The notes below the pieces were generated by a model, which did no database searches, was not told where the DNA came from, and saw only the letters and a list, made by a program, of their open reading frames with translations. Below are positions 45,445 to 54,494 of a DNA stretch of 64,000 nucleotides, one piece after another; the stretch's first letter is position 1; every line of letters starts with the position of its first letter. This DNA is from Nitrospira sp. (GTDB lineage: Bacteria; Nitrospirota; Nitrospiria; Nitrospirales; Nitrospiraceae). The position numbers and the translations under genes were made by a program. The DNA lies in assembly GCA_005116835.1 (NCBI GenBank), contig SWDM01000018.1, positions 427,993 through 491,992 of the forward strand, written 5' to 3'.

Positions 45445-45978
45445 TCCAATCGAATGACGACGCCATCGGGATCCCACGGGGTGTAAAAGAAAGAACGTTC
45501 ACAGCAGCATTTGCGCTTTAAGTTAGTGCCGAAGGCTGGATTTGATTTGAGGCTAACTGAGCACCTTCAATGTTGGCGCGTATTTCACAGCTTCTGCGGC
45601 AGAAAGTCAACGACTTGTGCCATGTGAAGGAGTGAGATCGAGTGCGACAGAATGATCGGAAAGTAGCTCTGCTATACAACCGTTTTCGACCGCATTTTTT
45701 ATTTGCTTTCGAGTCCTGCCCGGCTCCCTGTCTCGTATTCTTTCGAACCATGCCATTTGAGATTTTCAGGAGACCAATAGTCAATAAGTAATCCTGCAGA
45801 TGTAAGGCTAGGCAAGCCATTAGACTTGCGCAGTAACGGGCTTCTCCTCTCCCGATAAATCCTTGGAGTGGACATGTTATAGCTAGTTGGGTAGCTTGAC
45901 ACTTCGGCATGTGTGGCATAGCCTTTCCGAGCCTTATATCCTGATTCGCTAGCAGTATTCCCTCACGAAGAAGGACCC
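45445..45978. other. Intergenic region upstream of the NACHT gene
   Basis: No convincing gene is seen. A 169-codon open frame on the minus strand overlaps the NACHT start and has no coding character. The promoter of the NACHT gene should lie here; AAGGA precedes its ATG. Confidence 0.5.
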
Positions 45979-48900
45979 ATGAGCCAGCCCATAACTCCTC
46001 TTCCCAGTTGGCTTGATACCCCTCCAAATAGCGAAGTCCTTCCTCCAGTTGAGACGAAAGCGCAGGACTTACCTTTCGACTGCCTTTCCTGGGAAGACTT
46101 TCAGAGACTCTGTCTTCGGCTGGTAAGGTTCGAGGCCAATGTAGAACATTGCCAGACCTATGGAACGCCTGGTCAAAAACAAGAAGGTATAGACCTATTC
46201 GCTCGTCAAAAGTTATCTGAGAAGTACAGGGTATACCAGTGTAAGAGGGTTGAGGATTTTGGTCCTGCAGATATCAAGAAGGCTGTCGAAGAATTTCTTG
46301 AAGGAAACTGGGTCGATCGAACAGAACTGTTCGTGTTGTGTACTCAAGACACTTTGGTGCCGACGAAGAAGGCCGAAGAGATAGAAGCGCAAAATAAGGT
46401 CTTGAAGGCCAAAGGAATTACTCTAATTCCGTGGGGAGCCGAGGAGTTATCAGCTAGCCTTAAATCACATCCGGAAGTGGTAAATGACTTTTTCAGTAGA
46501 GAGTGGGTAAAGAAATTCATCGGTGAAGAAGCTGCTGCACTACTGGGGAAGAGACTCGACGCTGGGCAAGTTAGAGAATATCGAATTCGATGTAAGCAGC
46601 TCTATTCCAATGTTTTTGAGAACCATGACCCTGGGATTCCTTCGGCGCAGATTCCAGCCACTTCCAATCTTCCACTAATTTCTCGCTTCGTTGTTCCTGA
46701 TATCTACGATTGGCAATGGGTGCCAAGTCAGTCTGTATCCGAAAGTGAAGAGCCGAAGCCTCCTGTGGATCTGGGAGAATCGAGCCTCCCCTCACTCTCC
46801 GATGGACACACATCCTCCGTGGCAAGGACACAAAAAAAGCCTGAAGCCATGCAGTACCAACAGCGAGTTACCCTGGAGGAGTGGATTTCTAAAGGAGATT
46901 GCCATGTAGTGTTAGGTGGGCCAGGAGCAGGGAAAAGTGCATTGTTGAGATACATCGCCATTCAATTGTTGAGCGAGTCGCCTAGCGTCCCTAGGTTGCA
47001 AGAGAAATGGGGTAACCGTTTGCCGATTTGGATCCCATTTGCCCTATGGACGAAAATCATATCTTCTTCTCCTTCAGGAGAAGGGTCTCTGGGAGACGCG
47101 GTTCAGCAATGGTTAAAGACTTGGAATGAACTGCGTTTGTGGCCAATCTTTGAACAAGCCATTGATGATGAGCGAGTCTTGTTGCTGGTAGATGGATTAG
47201 ATGAGTGGACTAACGAATCTGCCGGAAAGATAGCGCTGGATAGGCTTCAAGTCTTTGTTCGTCAAAGAAAAGTGGGAGCAATAGTGACTAGTAGGCCACA
47301 TGGCTATAAGCGTCTTGGCATGCAAAGGGATGGCTGGCAGGTCGGGGAATTGTGCGAATTATCGGTTGCTCAGCAGAAAGAACTCGCTACGATTTGGTTT
47401 ACTCAGAAGGTTGCCACATCTAGCTCTGGATTGGAAAGAGAGGAAATTAATCGGCTTGCTTTGTTTGAGAGTGCAGGTTTCATGGAGCAATTGGGTAGAT
47501 CTTCTGATTTGAGCGAACTAGCAAAGCTTCCAATGCTTATTTGCCTTCTTATTTTTCTGCGCTTCCAGAACGCGCATTTGCCACAAAGTCGCTTTAAAGC
47601 TTACGGGCAAATCGTGGACCACTTGATCTTAGTACATCCAAAGAAAAGACAAACGGCAGCGTCAATTACTTCTAGTGAAGGAGAGCTTTCTGATGAAGAC
47701 CTGAAAGGGCTTTTGGCTTATCTAGCGCTGGAAATTCATGAGAAACACAGTGAAGGGCTAGTGGATAAGAAGATTGCTGAGGAAATCTTGAGGGAGCGTA
47801 TTGAACAGGACTTTGGCTTTGATAGACCCAAGGCGATTGCATTGGGAAGATATGCAATCCAGACAAGCGAGAATGCTGTCGGACTTATTGTTGCTAAGTC
47901 TCCAATGGAACTGGGCTTTCTGCATAGAACGTTTCAGGAATACCTTGCGGCCTGGGGGTTGTCTACAATGCCCTATGCGGTGATTTCTGAAAAGATTGAA
48001 GCGCACTGCGCAGACTATCAGTGGCATGAGGTTATATTCGCCCTTCTGATACTCACTCCTCGAACTGAGGATGTAGACAGTCTTCTCAAGAAAATAAGCG
48101 AGAAGAGGACTGCAGCCATCACCATTGACCGGTACGCAATCGATCGCCTGCTTTATGATTCGGCTCTAGTTCACTCGAAGTGTTCTATCGAATTTGCTAA
48201 CACAGTGGCGCTAGAGGCATTCAAGACTATCGAATCAGGGTCATGGAAGCCTCACCGGTTGCGCGTTGTGCGAACTGTGGTAGACGGATTGCGCCAGCCT
48301 AGATTGAGGAATGTGATTGTAAGAAAACTGCGAAGTTGGTATCCAGCCAGGCAATGGTCTAGGGCGAGCGTGTTTAATGGGATGGCTGGCTGGAAAAGGG
48401 ATAGAGAGATCATCGCGTGCCTTGAGAGAGGGTTGCTTGATGAGATGGGATTTAATCAGAGAGCAGCGGCAACTGCCATTGCTCGCGTTGGAAGAGGAGA
48501 CCATGAGATTGGAGAGAAGGTCGCAGTCTTGTCTAAGGTTACAGAGAGTCCGAGTGCCAGAGCAGCAGCTATCGAAGCTCTGATTCGAGGCTGGCCTGCT
48601 CATAGTAGCCTGGAGGCTATTCTTTCCAACGGTGTCCAATCACTAAGTCCTGAGATTCAGGCTGCTTCGCTGTACGGAAAGGTTAAGAAAGGACTTCATC
48701 TACCTGAGGACTTGAATCGTTTACTTGACCTGGGGAAGCAGCATTCAGGACTAGATCACAGTTGGAGAGAAATTGTCCATGAGGGAATCAAGTTGGGGTG
48801 GACTGGTTCGGCAGAAGTGAGAACACTCTGCTTTCGTTCGCTGGAACGTCATGGCTATCGTGATGATTCTCTGGAGAGAGAAATTGCCATCGGGCTCTTG

Positions 48901-50889
48901 CTGGAGTGCTATCCTCAGGATGAGGAGGTAGCTCAATACTGTGTAGGCGAAATTCAAAACGAACGGTATCCGTTTCTTGCTGCTGGGATGAGAAGTGACA
49001 TATGGAAATTAGTGGCCGTAAACTTTCGAGACCATCAAAATATTATTTCCGCCATTGATGCCTGGATTCCTCGTCAAGAATACCAGGAGCCAGATGTATC
49101 TGCTGCTGCTCTAGTCGGACGAACATCGATTGCCAAAGCCAAATTGCTGGCACTCAATAAAAACCATATCCCATTCTGGTCAGCCAAAGCCTTACTAGAC
49201 GGTTGGGGAATGTCTGATCCCAAAGTGTCAGCACTTCTTACTGGAATGGCATATGCGTCGGCAGCCGAAACATCCCAGATTGGTCATCTACTTCCACGTA
49301 TCGTAACCAACCCATCAGAGTGTAGAAGAAGGCTCCTGGAGGTACTCAAGGACCCGAGTTGTGAACGGCCAGATTTCGTCCTTCAAGGGTTGAGAGATCT
49401 TGGGAATACGCAAGGTGACAATGAAGCGATAGAAATTGTCCTTGAATGTCTCAAGAGGGATATAAAGTTTGGGTATCGGTATGGAGCGATGGCTAGTATC
49501 TTTGCAAATTTTTCACAGGATTTACGGGTGAGGGAGCTTGCCTTAAAGGAACTCGATGTGCATGAAGGCCAGTACGGTGCCATAGCTGCGGCCTATGCAG
49601 ATGATGCTGAAATCAGATCTAGAGTGATGGAAATTGCTTGCCCGCTACCCTCATATGTGCGCAAGCAAATCGTGGAGTCAGTTACCAGAGGATTAGGAGA
49701 CGAAAAGCTAGAACAATCTATTCTGGCGTTATATGACCTTGAGCATGAAGCGGATCTGAAAATTGCAAGTTCAATTGGCTTTCATGGAATCCTGAAAAGA
49801 ACACATTCTTCAATAGCAGAGCATCTAGACGATCTCAAGCGGACTTTGTTCTGCCTAGGCCCAGACTATGAAGAGCGAAGGCAGGGGGCATTTTGCGGCT
49901 TGGTGGTCCTTGGGGAGAGTGAGTATATCCGGACTGCTAGAGAGCCGTGGGAGAGAGCAAAACAATTTGAGGTGCCTATTAGGATACATGGAGAACCAAG
50001 TATCCCCTTCGTTCAGTTTCTTCTAGACAATTGGAAAGAATGCAAGTCGATAATTTTTAACGGAATCGACGAAGCAGATGAGGAGGCATTAGCAAATGTA
50101 TGGGAGGAGCTGTGTCTTATTGCTCATAGCTTTGAAGAGCCAAGAATAGAAGCGCTTCAGTTTCTTGAGAGTAGATCGGGCAAAACAGCCGGGCCAAATA
50201 TTCTTAGATTTGTAGCGAGAGCAAAGCCGAGGAGTAAGCTTCTCTTAGATCTCTGTATTTCTACTCTTATCAGACGCGATCAAAACCTTTACGGGCCAAC
50301 TCCTAAAGCTGCCGCAGAGTTGCTGGCAGATCATTTCGCGGGAGATGTTGAAGTCAAGAAGCTCATTCCTCCAGTGATTGATGCGCATCGTCGTCTGAAT
50401 TCATATGTGTTGATGGCTCTCAGTGAGGGATGGCCAGATAGTGAAGAGATCGCCATGGCTATGCAACTGCTTCGAGATCGTATGGAGCACATTAGCCCGG
50501 CGCCGTACTATGCAGTCGTATGCGCTAGGAGCAATACGGAGAAGGTTTTCATGTTGGTAATGGACGAATTAGCCAATGCTTTTCCTGGATATGGTTTGCG
50601 GCTTCAACTTCTAGTAAGGCCGTTGCTACGAAGGATTCGAAAAGATGAGGGATTAGCCGTTATGCTGAAGAAGCGTTTGTTCGCCGATCCCACACCCTCA
50701 GAAAAGTCATCCATATCGCGTCTTCTCGCGGCGAGTCAGGGGGTTTCAAAGGATGTAAGAGATTGGTGTATGGAGGAACTTAATCGACAGGTTCGCGAGG
50801 GTGTTATTCCGGAGCTCGGGGCTGATCTTTTCGAAGGGACACTACGTCCAGTAAGGCATTCTCTCTTGGATGTGCTTGCTGACCGATAG
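45979..50889 (+). CDS. Nuclease-NACHT STAND NTPase with long helical-repeat region; candidate phage-defence protein
   Basis: A 1636-residue protein. Residues about 30-190 form a restriction-endonuclease-like domain with E39, D72 (EGIDLF) and Q87-C-K89 (VYQCKR), a PD-(D/E)XK/Mrr-type pattern. A NACHT NTPase follows: Walker A GGPGAGKS (near 313), Walker B VLLLVDGLDEW (near 404), VTSRPHGY, and LHRTFQEYLAAW (near 650). The remaining 950 residues are helical repeats (HEAT-like), the likely sensor. This is the plan of bacterial NLR-like defence proteins such as bNACHT and Avs. Codon use is A/T-rich compared with neighbours, and 41-bp repeats flank it, so it was probably acquired. Confidence 0.8.
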   Translation: MSQPITPLPSWLDTPPNSEVLPPVETKAQDLPFDCLSWEDFQRLCLRLVRFEANVEHCQTYGTPGQKQEGIDLFARQKLSEKYRVYQCKRVEDFGPADIKKAVEEFLEGNWVDRTELFVLCTQDTLVPTKKAEEIEAQNKVLKAKGITLIPWGAEELSASLKSHPEVVNDFFSREWVKKFIGEEAAALLGKRLDAGQVREYRIRCKQLYSNVFENHDPGIPSAQIPATSNLPLISRFVVPDIYDWQWVPSQSVSESEEPKPPVDLGESSLPSLSDGHTSSVARTQKKPEAMQYQQRVTLEEWISKGDCHVVLGGPGAGKSALLRYIAIQLLSESPSVPRLQEKWGNRLPIWIPFALWTKIISSSPSGEGSLGDAVQQWLKTWNELRLWPIFEQAIDDERVLLLVDGLDEWTNESAGKIALDRLQVFVRQRKVGAIVTSRPHGYKRLGMQRDGWQVGELCELSVAQQKELATIWFTQKVATSSSGLEREEINRLALFESAGFMEQLGRSSDLSELAKLPMLICLLIFLRFQNAHLPQSRFKAYGQIVDHLILVHPKKRQTAASITSSEGELSDEDLKGLLAYLALEIHEKHSEGLVDKKIAEEILRERIEQDFGFDRPKAIALGRYAIQTSENAVGLIVAKSPMELGFLHRTFQEYLAAWGLSTMPYAVISEKIEAHCADYQWHEVIFALLILTPRTEDVDSLLKKISEKRTAAITIDRYAIDRLLYDSALVHSKCSIEFANTVALEAFKTIESGSWKPHRLRVVRTVVDGLRQPRLRNVIVRKLRSWYPARQWSRASVFNGMAGWKRDREIIACLERGLLDEMGFNQRAAATAIARVGRGDHEIGEKVAVLSKVTESPSARAAAIEALIRGWPAHSSLEAILSNGVQSLSPEIQAASLYGKVKKGLHLPEDLNRLLDLGKQHSGLDHSWREIVHEGIKLGWTGSAEVRTLCFRSLERHGYRDDSLEREIAIGLLLECYPQDEEVAQYCVGEIQNERYPFLAAGMRSDIWKLVAVNFRDHQNIISAIDAWIPRQEYQEPDVSAAALVGRTSIAKAKLLALNKNHIPFWSAKALLDGWGMSDPKVSALLTGMAYASAAETSQIGHLLPRIVTNPSECRRRLLEVLKDPSCERPDFVLQGLRDLGNTQGDNEAIEIVLECLKRDIKFGYRYGAMASIFANFSQDLRVRELALKELDVHEGQYGAIAAAYADDAEIRSRVMEIACPLPSYVRKQIVESVTRGLGDEKLEQSILALYDLEHEADLKIASSIGFHGILKRTHSSIAEHLDDLKRTLFCLGPDYEERRQGAFCGLVVLGESEYIRTAREPWERAKQFEVPIRIHGEPSIPFVQFLLDNWKECKSIIFNGIDEADEEALANVWEELCLIAHSFEEPRIEALQFLESRSGKTAGPNILRFVARAKPRSKLLLDLCISTLIRRDQNLYGPTPKAAAELLADHFAGDVEVKKLIPPVIDAHRRLNSYVLMALSEGWPDSEEIAMAMQLLRDRMEHISPAPYYAVVCARSNTEKVFMLVMDELANAFPGYGLRLQLLVRPLLRRIRKDEGLAVMLKKRLFADPTPSEKSSISRLLAASQGVSKDVRDWCMEELNRQVREGVIPELGADLFEGTLRPVRHSLLDVLADR

Positions 50890-50895
50890 CTTGGG

Positions 50896-51033
50896 TCATT
50901 GCTTCAAGATTACACGATGGAAAATGAAGTTGGGTTGATTCACGGTCTTTGTAATGGCTCTCAGGTATAGAACCCTTTCAGTGATGCCTAAGGCGAGCAG
51001 AATTCCGAGCGGCTTAACTTCCCAGACCTTCAT
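50896..51033 (-). CDS. Possible small protein, unknown
   Basis: A 45-codon frame, MKVWEVKPLGILLALGIT and onward, is preceded by GGAGGGAACACG, a good ribosome-binding site. No family is recognised. It may be a truncated 5' end of a lost gene at the edge of the acquired segment. Confidence 0.35.
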   Translation of the reverse strand: MKVWEVKPLGILLALGITERVLYLRAITKTVNQPNFIFHRVILKQ

Positions 51034-51339
51034 CGTGTTCCCTCCGTATTGATTCCGGTCGTCGATGCCTGTTGTTTTGAAATCATCTGATTTCTGGACG
51101 GTGGAAGTCGAGTTCTTGGTCACATGAGTTCGAGAACTTACGGGAAGATATTTGGGCAGGTGTGGTGGCACCGACACGCGTGCGAGGTACCTGTTCTACG
51201 AACCTTTCCCAGCCGACTCAGGCCCACTCCAGCCAAGCGTAGCGCGAAGCGAGCACCATCTCTAATGGCCGGCAGCTTTCCGGCGCGAAGATTGCCGTAG
51301 CGACTGTCGCAAAGTGGCCGTTCTGCGACGGTCGGTATC
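51034..51339. other. Intergenic, no gene seen
   Basis: No convincing gene. The stretch AAGTGGCCGTTCTGCGACG just before the right 41-bp repeat looks like part of a longer repeat unit, but its boundaries cannot be set from one copy. Confidence 0.4.
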
Positions 51340-51380
51340 CGACCCTTAGCCGAAGTCCACAACCGACCGCTATCAGGAGG
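51340..51380 (+). repeat. 41-bp direct repeat, right copy
   Basis: Begins CGACCCTTAGCCGAAGTCC and ends CGCTATCAGGAGG; three differences from the left copy at 45404-45444. Confidence 0.7.
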
Positions 51381-51533
51381 AGGGAGTCTTACGCCGACCC
51401 GCATAAGAACCCGTGGTAATTGGTCCTACCGTGGCAACTCATTGAAACGACACCGGGCATGGCGTATTCTTCCCGACCTGTTGTGGCGTGTTATGCGGAC
51501 AGAAATTGGCAGATCCGGTTCTTATACGGATCG

Positions 51534-51604
51534 GCCTAAACATCCCTTTTGCTTGCGCAAAAGCCACGCCATTGCGCTTTGGCTCTTGAACAAAGGCGTT
51601 AGAC
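51534..51604 (+). other. Probable integron attC-like site (upstream)
   Basis: Starts with GCCTAAA and ends with GTTAGAC, close to the RYYYAAC and GTTRRRY ends of attC sites, with an internal palindrome TTTTGCTTGCGCAAAA. It directly precedes a cassette-sized gene. A weaker pair, GCATAAG (51401) and GTTATGC (51490), could be an older site before it. Confidence 0.5.
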
Positions 51605-51620
51605 ATCATCAAGAACCTTC

Positions 51621-52082
51621 ATGCCTTCACTCGAGCATAAGATTCCTCCGCCCGTTGTTGGCGCGCTCGTCGCAGGGGCGATGTGGTGGGTCTCTTCGCT
51701 GGGGTCTCTGTCCACTGTCGCCACTGGACTTCGCCACGTAGCCGTTGCACTTCTTATCACCGCCGGCGTTGCCTTCGACGTACTCGGCCTCCTGGCCTTT
51801 CGAGCCTCTCGCACAACCATCAATCCACTCAAGCCAGAGCGTGCCTCGGCTCTGGTCACAGGTGGCGTGTATCAGGTCACCCGGAATCCCATGTACGTCG
51901 GCATGGCCCTTCTCCTGCTGGCTTGGGCGGTCTACCTGTCGGCGCTTTTGTCCTTCGCTGGTCCAGTCATCTTTATCCTGTACATCACTCGCTTCCAAAT
52001 CCAACCAGAGGAGCGCGCGCTCCAGGGAATCTTTGGAGAGGAGTTCGCGGCCTATGCTGCCCGCGTGAGACGGTGGCTGTGA
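51621..52082 (+). CDS. Isoprenylcysteine carboxyl methyltransferase-family membrane protein (cassette gene)
   Basis: A 153-residue protein with four hydrophobic segments and the C-terminal signature VTRNPMYVGMALLLLAWAVYL...EERALQGIFGEEFAAYAARVRRW, typical of ICMT/PEMT-like small membrane methyltransferases. It probably methylates a lipid or small molecule; the substrate is unknown. It starts 17 bp after the GTTAGAC core and ends 2 bp before a second attC-like site, the compact layout of an integron gene cassette. Genes of this family are often seen as cassettes (from memory). Confidence 0.8.
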   Translation: MPSLEHKIPPPVVGALVAGAMWWVSSLGSLSTVATGLRHVAVALLITAGVAFDVLGLLAFRASRTTINPLKPERASALVTGGVYQVTRNPMYVGMALLLLAWAVYLSALLSFAGPVIFILYITRFQIQPEERALQGIFGEEFAAYAARVRRWL

Positions 52083-52083
52083 T

Positions 52084-52141
52084 GCCTAACCCATCAATCC
52101 AGCAGACCGCCTCCGGCGGCCTCTGATTTCAAACGTTAATG
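52084..52141 (+). other. Integron attC-like site (downstream)
   Basis: Begins GCCTAACCCATCAATCCAG, has a central GACCGCCTCCGGCGGCC palindrome and ends TTTCAAACGTTAATG. The last core is GTTAATG where GTTAGGC would be expected, so the site is slightly degraded. Length 58 bp fits known attC sites. Confidence 0.65.
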
Positions 52142-52575
52142 CGACAGGGCTGAGGACCGCTTTATGGCGGTGCGACCTCGGCGCCGAACTTCCGCACTTG
52201 GCCGTAAGCGGACCTTTGGCTTCGAGCGCGACCGCCCAAAAGTTCCATCACTGGCGACCTGGGTTCGGATTTACACCGCTACGTTCTGAAATCATACGAA
52301 AGGATTCTTTCTTCTCAGAAATTTCACCATTCCCCCCCTGGCCCTTGCGCCTCCTTCGCCACCCCCCTTCAATACCCCCTCCCTGCGCGGCCCCTATGCG
52401 CTTCTCGACCTGCTTGTCATGTTCAAAGAGGTCTTGGGCCGGCATCGTAGCGCGGTCGCTCGCCTCGGCTGCGCATGTGTCAGACGATGCCTTGATCTCT
52501 GCACGGGCACGACCGAAGGACCACAGCATGTCAGGCACCACACTGCGCAGACAACTGAACCAAGGACATCGCGTT
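52142..52575. other. Intergenic, no gene seen
   Basis: An open frame continuous with the Slp gene runs through here, but it lacks family features and a ribosome-binding site. No repeats or RNA genes are recognised. Confidence 0.45.
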
Positions 52576-53067
52576 ATGACTCCGTACGGTTGGCTTCAAC
52601 GGTGGTCTGAGTGCCTTACAATGGCCATCACCATGACCGTAGTCCTTAGTGGATGCGCCAATGTGCCACGCCATTATGTGCGGATGGCAGAGCCTGGCAC
52701 TACGCTCACCGCGCTGACCGCCCATCCGGAGATGTATCGCGGGAAGGTGGTGCTATTGGGGGGAACGATCATTGAAGAAGAACTGGACCGAGATTATAAA
52801 CCCCATCGTCCCGCGGACATGAATGGTCCCGAAGCTGGATCCTATTGGGTGGTGGTGGCAAAGCAACAACTCCCAAGCCTGTATCGGCAGTAGGCGCGAA
52901 TAACGGTGGTCGGACAAGTCACGGGCACGCAGCGATTCAAGACCGAACCGGTGCTCTCGCTCCTCTACGTGCGAGGTTGGGGGATAAACGAGGCTCATCA
53001 CGGGGTCTGGGAGAATGTTAATCCTAATTATATCTTCTCAACTCCGGGAGGCATCAAAAAGAATTAG
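52576..53067 (+). pseudogene. Slp-family outer membrane lipoprotein gene with in-frame TAG
   Basis: The frame begins MTPYGWLQRW, has a lipobox (VVLSGCAN) and the Slp-type sequence HPEMYRGKVVLLGGTII. It stops at TAG (52891-52893) after LPSLYRQ but continues in the same frame with ARITVVGQVTGTQRFKTEPV and a normal-looking end GGIKKN-TAG at 53067. The first part alone (106 residues) lacks the final strands of the Slp domain. One base change would restore the gene. Slp proteins are starvation-linked lipoproteins of unclear role. Confidence 0.75.
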
Positions 53068-53148
53068 GTGGGAATCTGCCGTAGCCCGCATTATTCACGA
53101 GATCGCTATGGATCATCCCTTCAAACATTCATAGCAATTCGACACCAG

Positions 53149-53292
53149 CTAGGCCTTGGTGTTCTGGATGCTGAGAACGCCCGTAAACAAACCGACATAG
53201 TGATCTATGGCATGGACGCTGGTGAGATCCTTCGTTTCGAGGCGGTAGCCTGGCATCGAAGCAGGCAGGCTCGCCATTTGGTCGGTCAACAC
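53149..53292 (-). pseudogene. Coding-like C-terminal remnant, unknown family
   Basis: A 47-codon frame reads VLTDQMASLPASMPGYRLET, then KDLTSVHAIDHYVGLFTGVL and stops. The sequence looks protein-like, but there is a stop just upstream and no ribosome-binding site. It may be the end of a decayed gene. Confidence 0.3.
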
Positions 53293-53357
53293 ACTGATTC
53301 ACGTATGCCTCCCTCCCGTCGTAGGCTCGGTTCTGAATCCTGCCTCGCCCACTCCAC

Positions 53358-53440
53358 CAAAGGGGGCCAGCCCCCTTGGAGAATCCCCACGAAGGGGGCA
53401 CACCCCTTTCGTCACTCCCAGGCGAGGAAGCCTCGCCTCA
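53358..53440. repeat. Cluster of three short G/C-rich hairpins
   Basis: Three palindromes in a row: AAGGGGGCCAGCCCCCTT, GAAGGGGGCACACCCCTTTC and AGGCGAGGAAGCCTCGCCT. They could be terminators or REP-type elements between the Slp remnant and the small genes downstream. Confidence 0.55.
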
Positions 53441-53542
53441 CGGCTCCGCGCGCCTTTCTCGCATGACGACTGCGTGGTTCCGCCACGAACAGTCGTAAAT
53501 AATGCAGGTTAAAGACATCCTGCCGAAGGTTCGTCCCCCTCT

Positions 53543-53567
53543 TTAGGGTAGGTTGACCTACCTCTAA
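53543..53567. promoter_or_regulatory. Palindromic operator-like site GGTAGGTTGACCTACC
   Basis: A perfect 16-bp palindrome, apart from the TG centre, extended by TTAG/CTAA arms. It lies 90 bp before the zinc-ribbon gene start. It could bind a dimeric repressor. Confidence 0.45.
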
Positions 53568-53656
53568 GGTATTTTCAAAAATTTTGCCCTGGCTCAATAT
53601 CAGCATCAGTCGAACGAACCAGGCGCCAAGGGCATCATTTCTTGAAGGAGAGACCG

Positions 53657-53857
53657 ATGCACAATCAGATTGGGAAAATTGGGGCAATTCGTCGAATCTT
53701 AGACGGTAAAGCCTGTCCCTTCTGTCAATGCAAAAAGTATCAGCTCGTGCTTCGAGGGGACATGCTGCCCCAAGCCGGAGGACTCTTTGCCCGCTGTTCT
53801 CAGTGCCAGCGCCCGCGCGGACTCGATGAAGATATCGGACAGATACTCTGGATGTAA
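53657..53857 (+). CDS. Small zinc-ribbon-like protein
   Basis: A 66-residue protein with two Cys pairs, CPFCQC and ARCSQC, spaced like a zinc ribbon. AAGGAGAGACCG precedes the ATG. The function is unknown. The next small gene follows 39 bp downstream and may be cotranscribed. Confidence 0.6.
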   Translation: MHNQIGKIGAIRRILDGKACPFCQCKKYQLVLRGDMLPQAGGLFARCSQCQRPRGLDEDIGQILWM

Positions 53858-53896
53858 GAACATTTTCTCATCCGCTCGGCAGGGAAGGAACGTACG

Positions 53897-54226
53897 ATGC
53901 AGGCATTCTCGTCACTGATGCAATACCTCAAGTATCTCCAGGTGCGGAGAGCGCGCAAAAAACAGAAGCTCACCGCGTTGCTCATGTTGGCACACAGCGG
54001 CGTCGTCAGACCCGGCCATATTGAACTTCATTACCTGACACCGACCACCCGCAGTACCGCATCCCGTTCCCAACCTGCTTCGATCGGGCTTCCGCTGATT
54101 CACACGATCCCTTTTCGGTCAGTGGAGCAAGAACCTGCGCAGACACCGCAATGGGCGCGCAGCATCACGTCCTCCATCGACCACCTTTTGGAACACCGGC
54201 CAAAACTGTCTGGAACGGGTGGCTAA
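53897..54226 (+). CDS. Hypothetical protein
   Basis: A 109-residue protein, basic near the N-terminus (VRRARKKQKLTALL), with no recognised domain. GGAAGGAACGTACG before the ATG supports translation. It may be cotranscribed with the zinc-ribbon gene upstream. Confidence 0.5.
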   Translation: MQAFSSLMQYLKYLQVRRARKKQKLTALLMLAHSGVVRPGHIELHYLTPTTRSTASRSQPASIGLPLIHTIPFRSVEQEPAQTPQWARSITSSIDHLLEHRPKLSGTGG

Positions 54227-54397
54227 CGCCTGAGAGTGCCTCCCTGCCTCTCTCCGAGAGTTTTTTCGGCTCACCTTGCGAATCGCTTGTACCTCTCACA
54301 TAGCCTGGGGTAAGATCACCGCTCGATTGCTGGTCTTCCTAGGGTCATCGACCTCTGTCGCAGATCATCGGGAACCCCGCATAGAGCTGTGATCCGT

Positions 54398-54489
54398 GGA
54401 GAGGTGGCCGAGCGGCCGAAGGCAGCAGTTTGCTAAACTGCCGTAGGGGGAAACTTCTACCGAGGGTTCAAATCCCTCCCTCTCCGCCA
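54398..54489 (+). tRNA. tRNA-Ser (GCU)
   Basis: The acceptor arm GGAGAGG pairs with CCTCTCC, and the 3' end GCCA is encoded. The anticodon stem GCAGT/ACTGC holds the loop TTGCTAA with anticodon GCT. A long variable arm (GTAGGGGGAAACTTCTAC) and GGTTCAAATCC T-arm are present, as expected for serine. Confidence 0.95.
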
Positions 54490-54494
54490 CAGCC

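Noticed and set aside
45518-46027. 169-codon minus-strand open frame overlapping the NACHT start
   Set aside because: Composition is not protein-like, it has no ribosome-binding site, and it overlaps a well-supported gene start.
45979-50889. Assigning the protein to a named Avs type
   Set aside because: The sensor region cannot be classified by eye, so only the general nuclease-NACHT plan is claimed.
52198-52575. Extended N-terminus of the Slp gene
   Set aside because: It would place over 120 residues before the signal peptide and lipobox; the frame is open by chance.
53068-53466. 132-codon plus-strand frame
   Set aside because: It runs through G/C hairpins and antisense to a more protein-like remnant, with no ribosome-binding site or domain.
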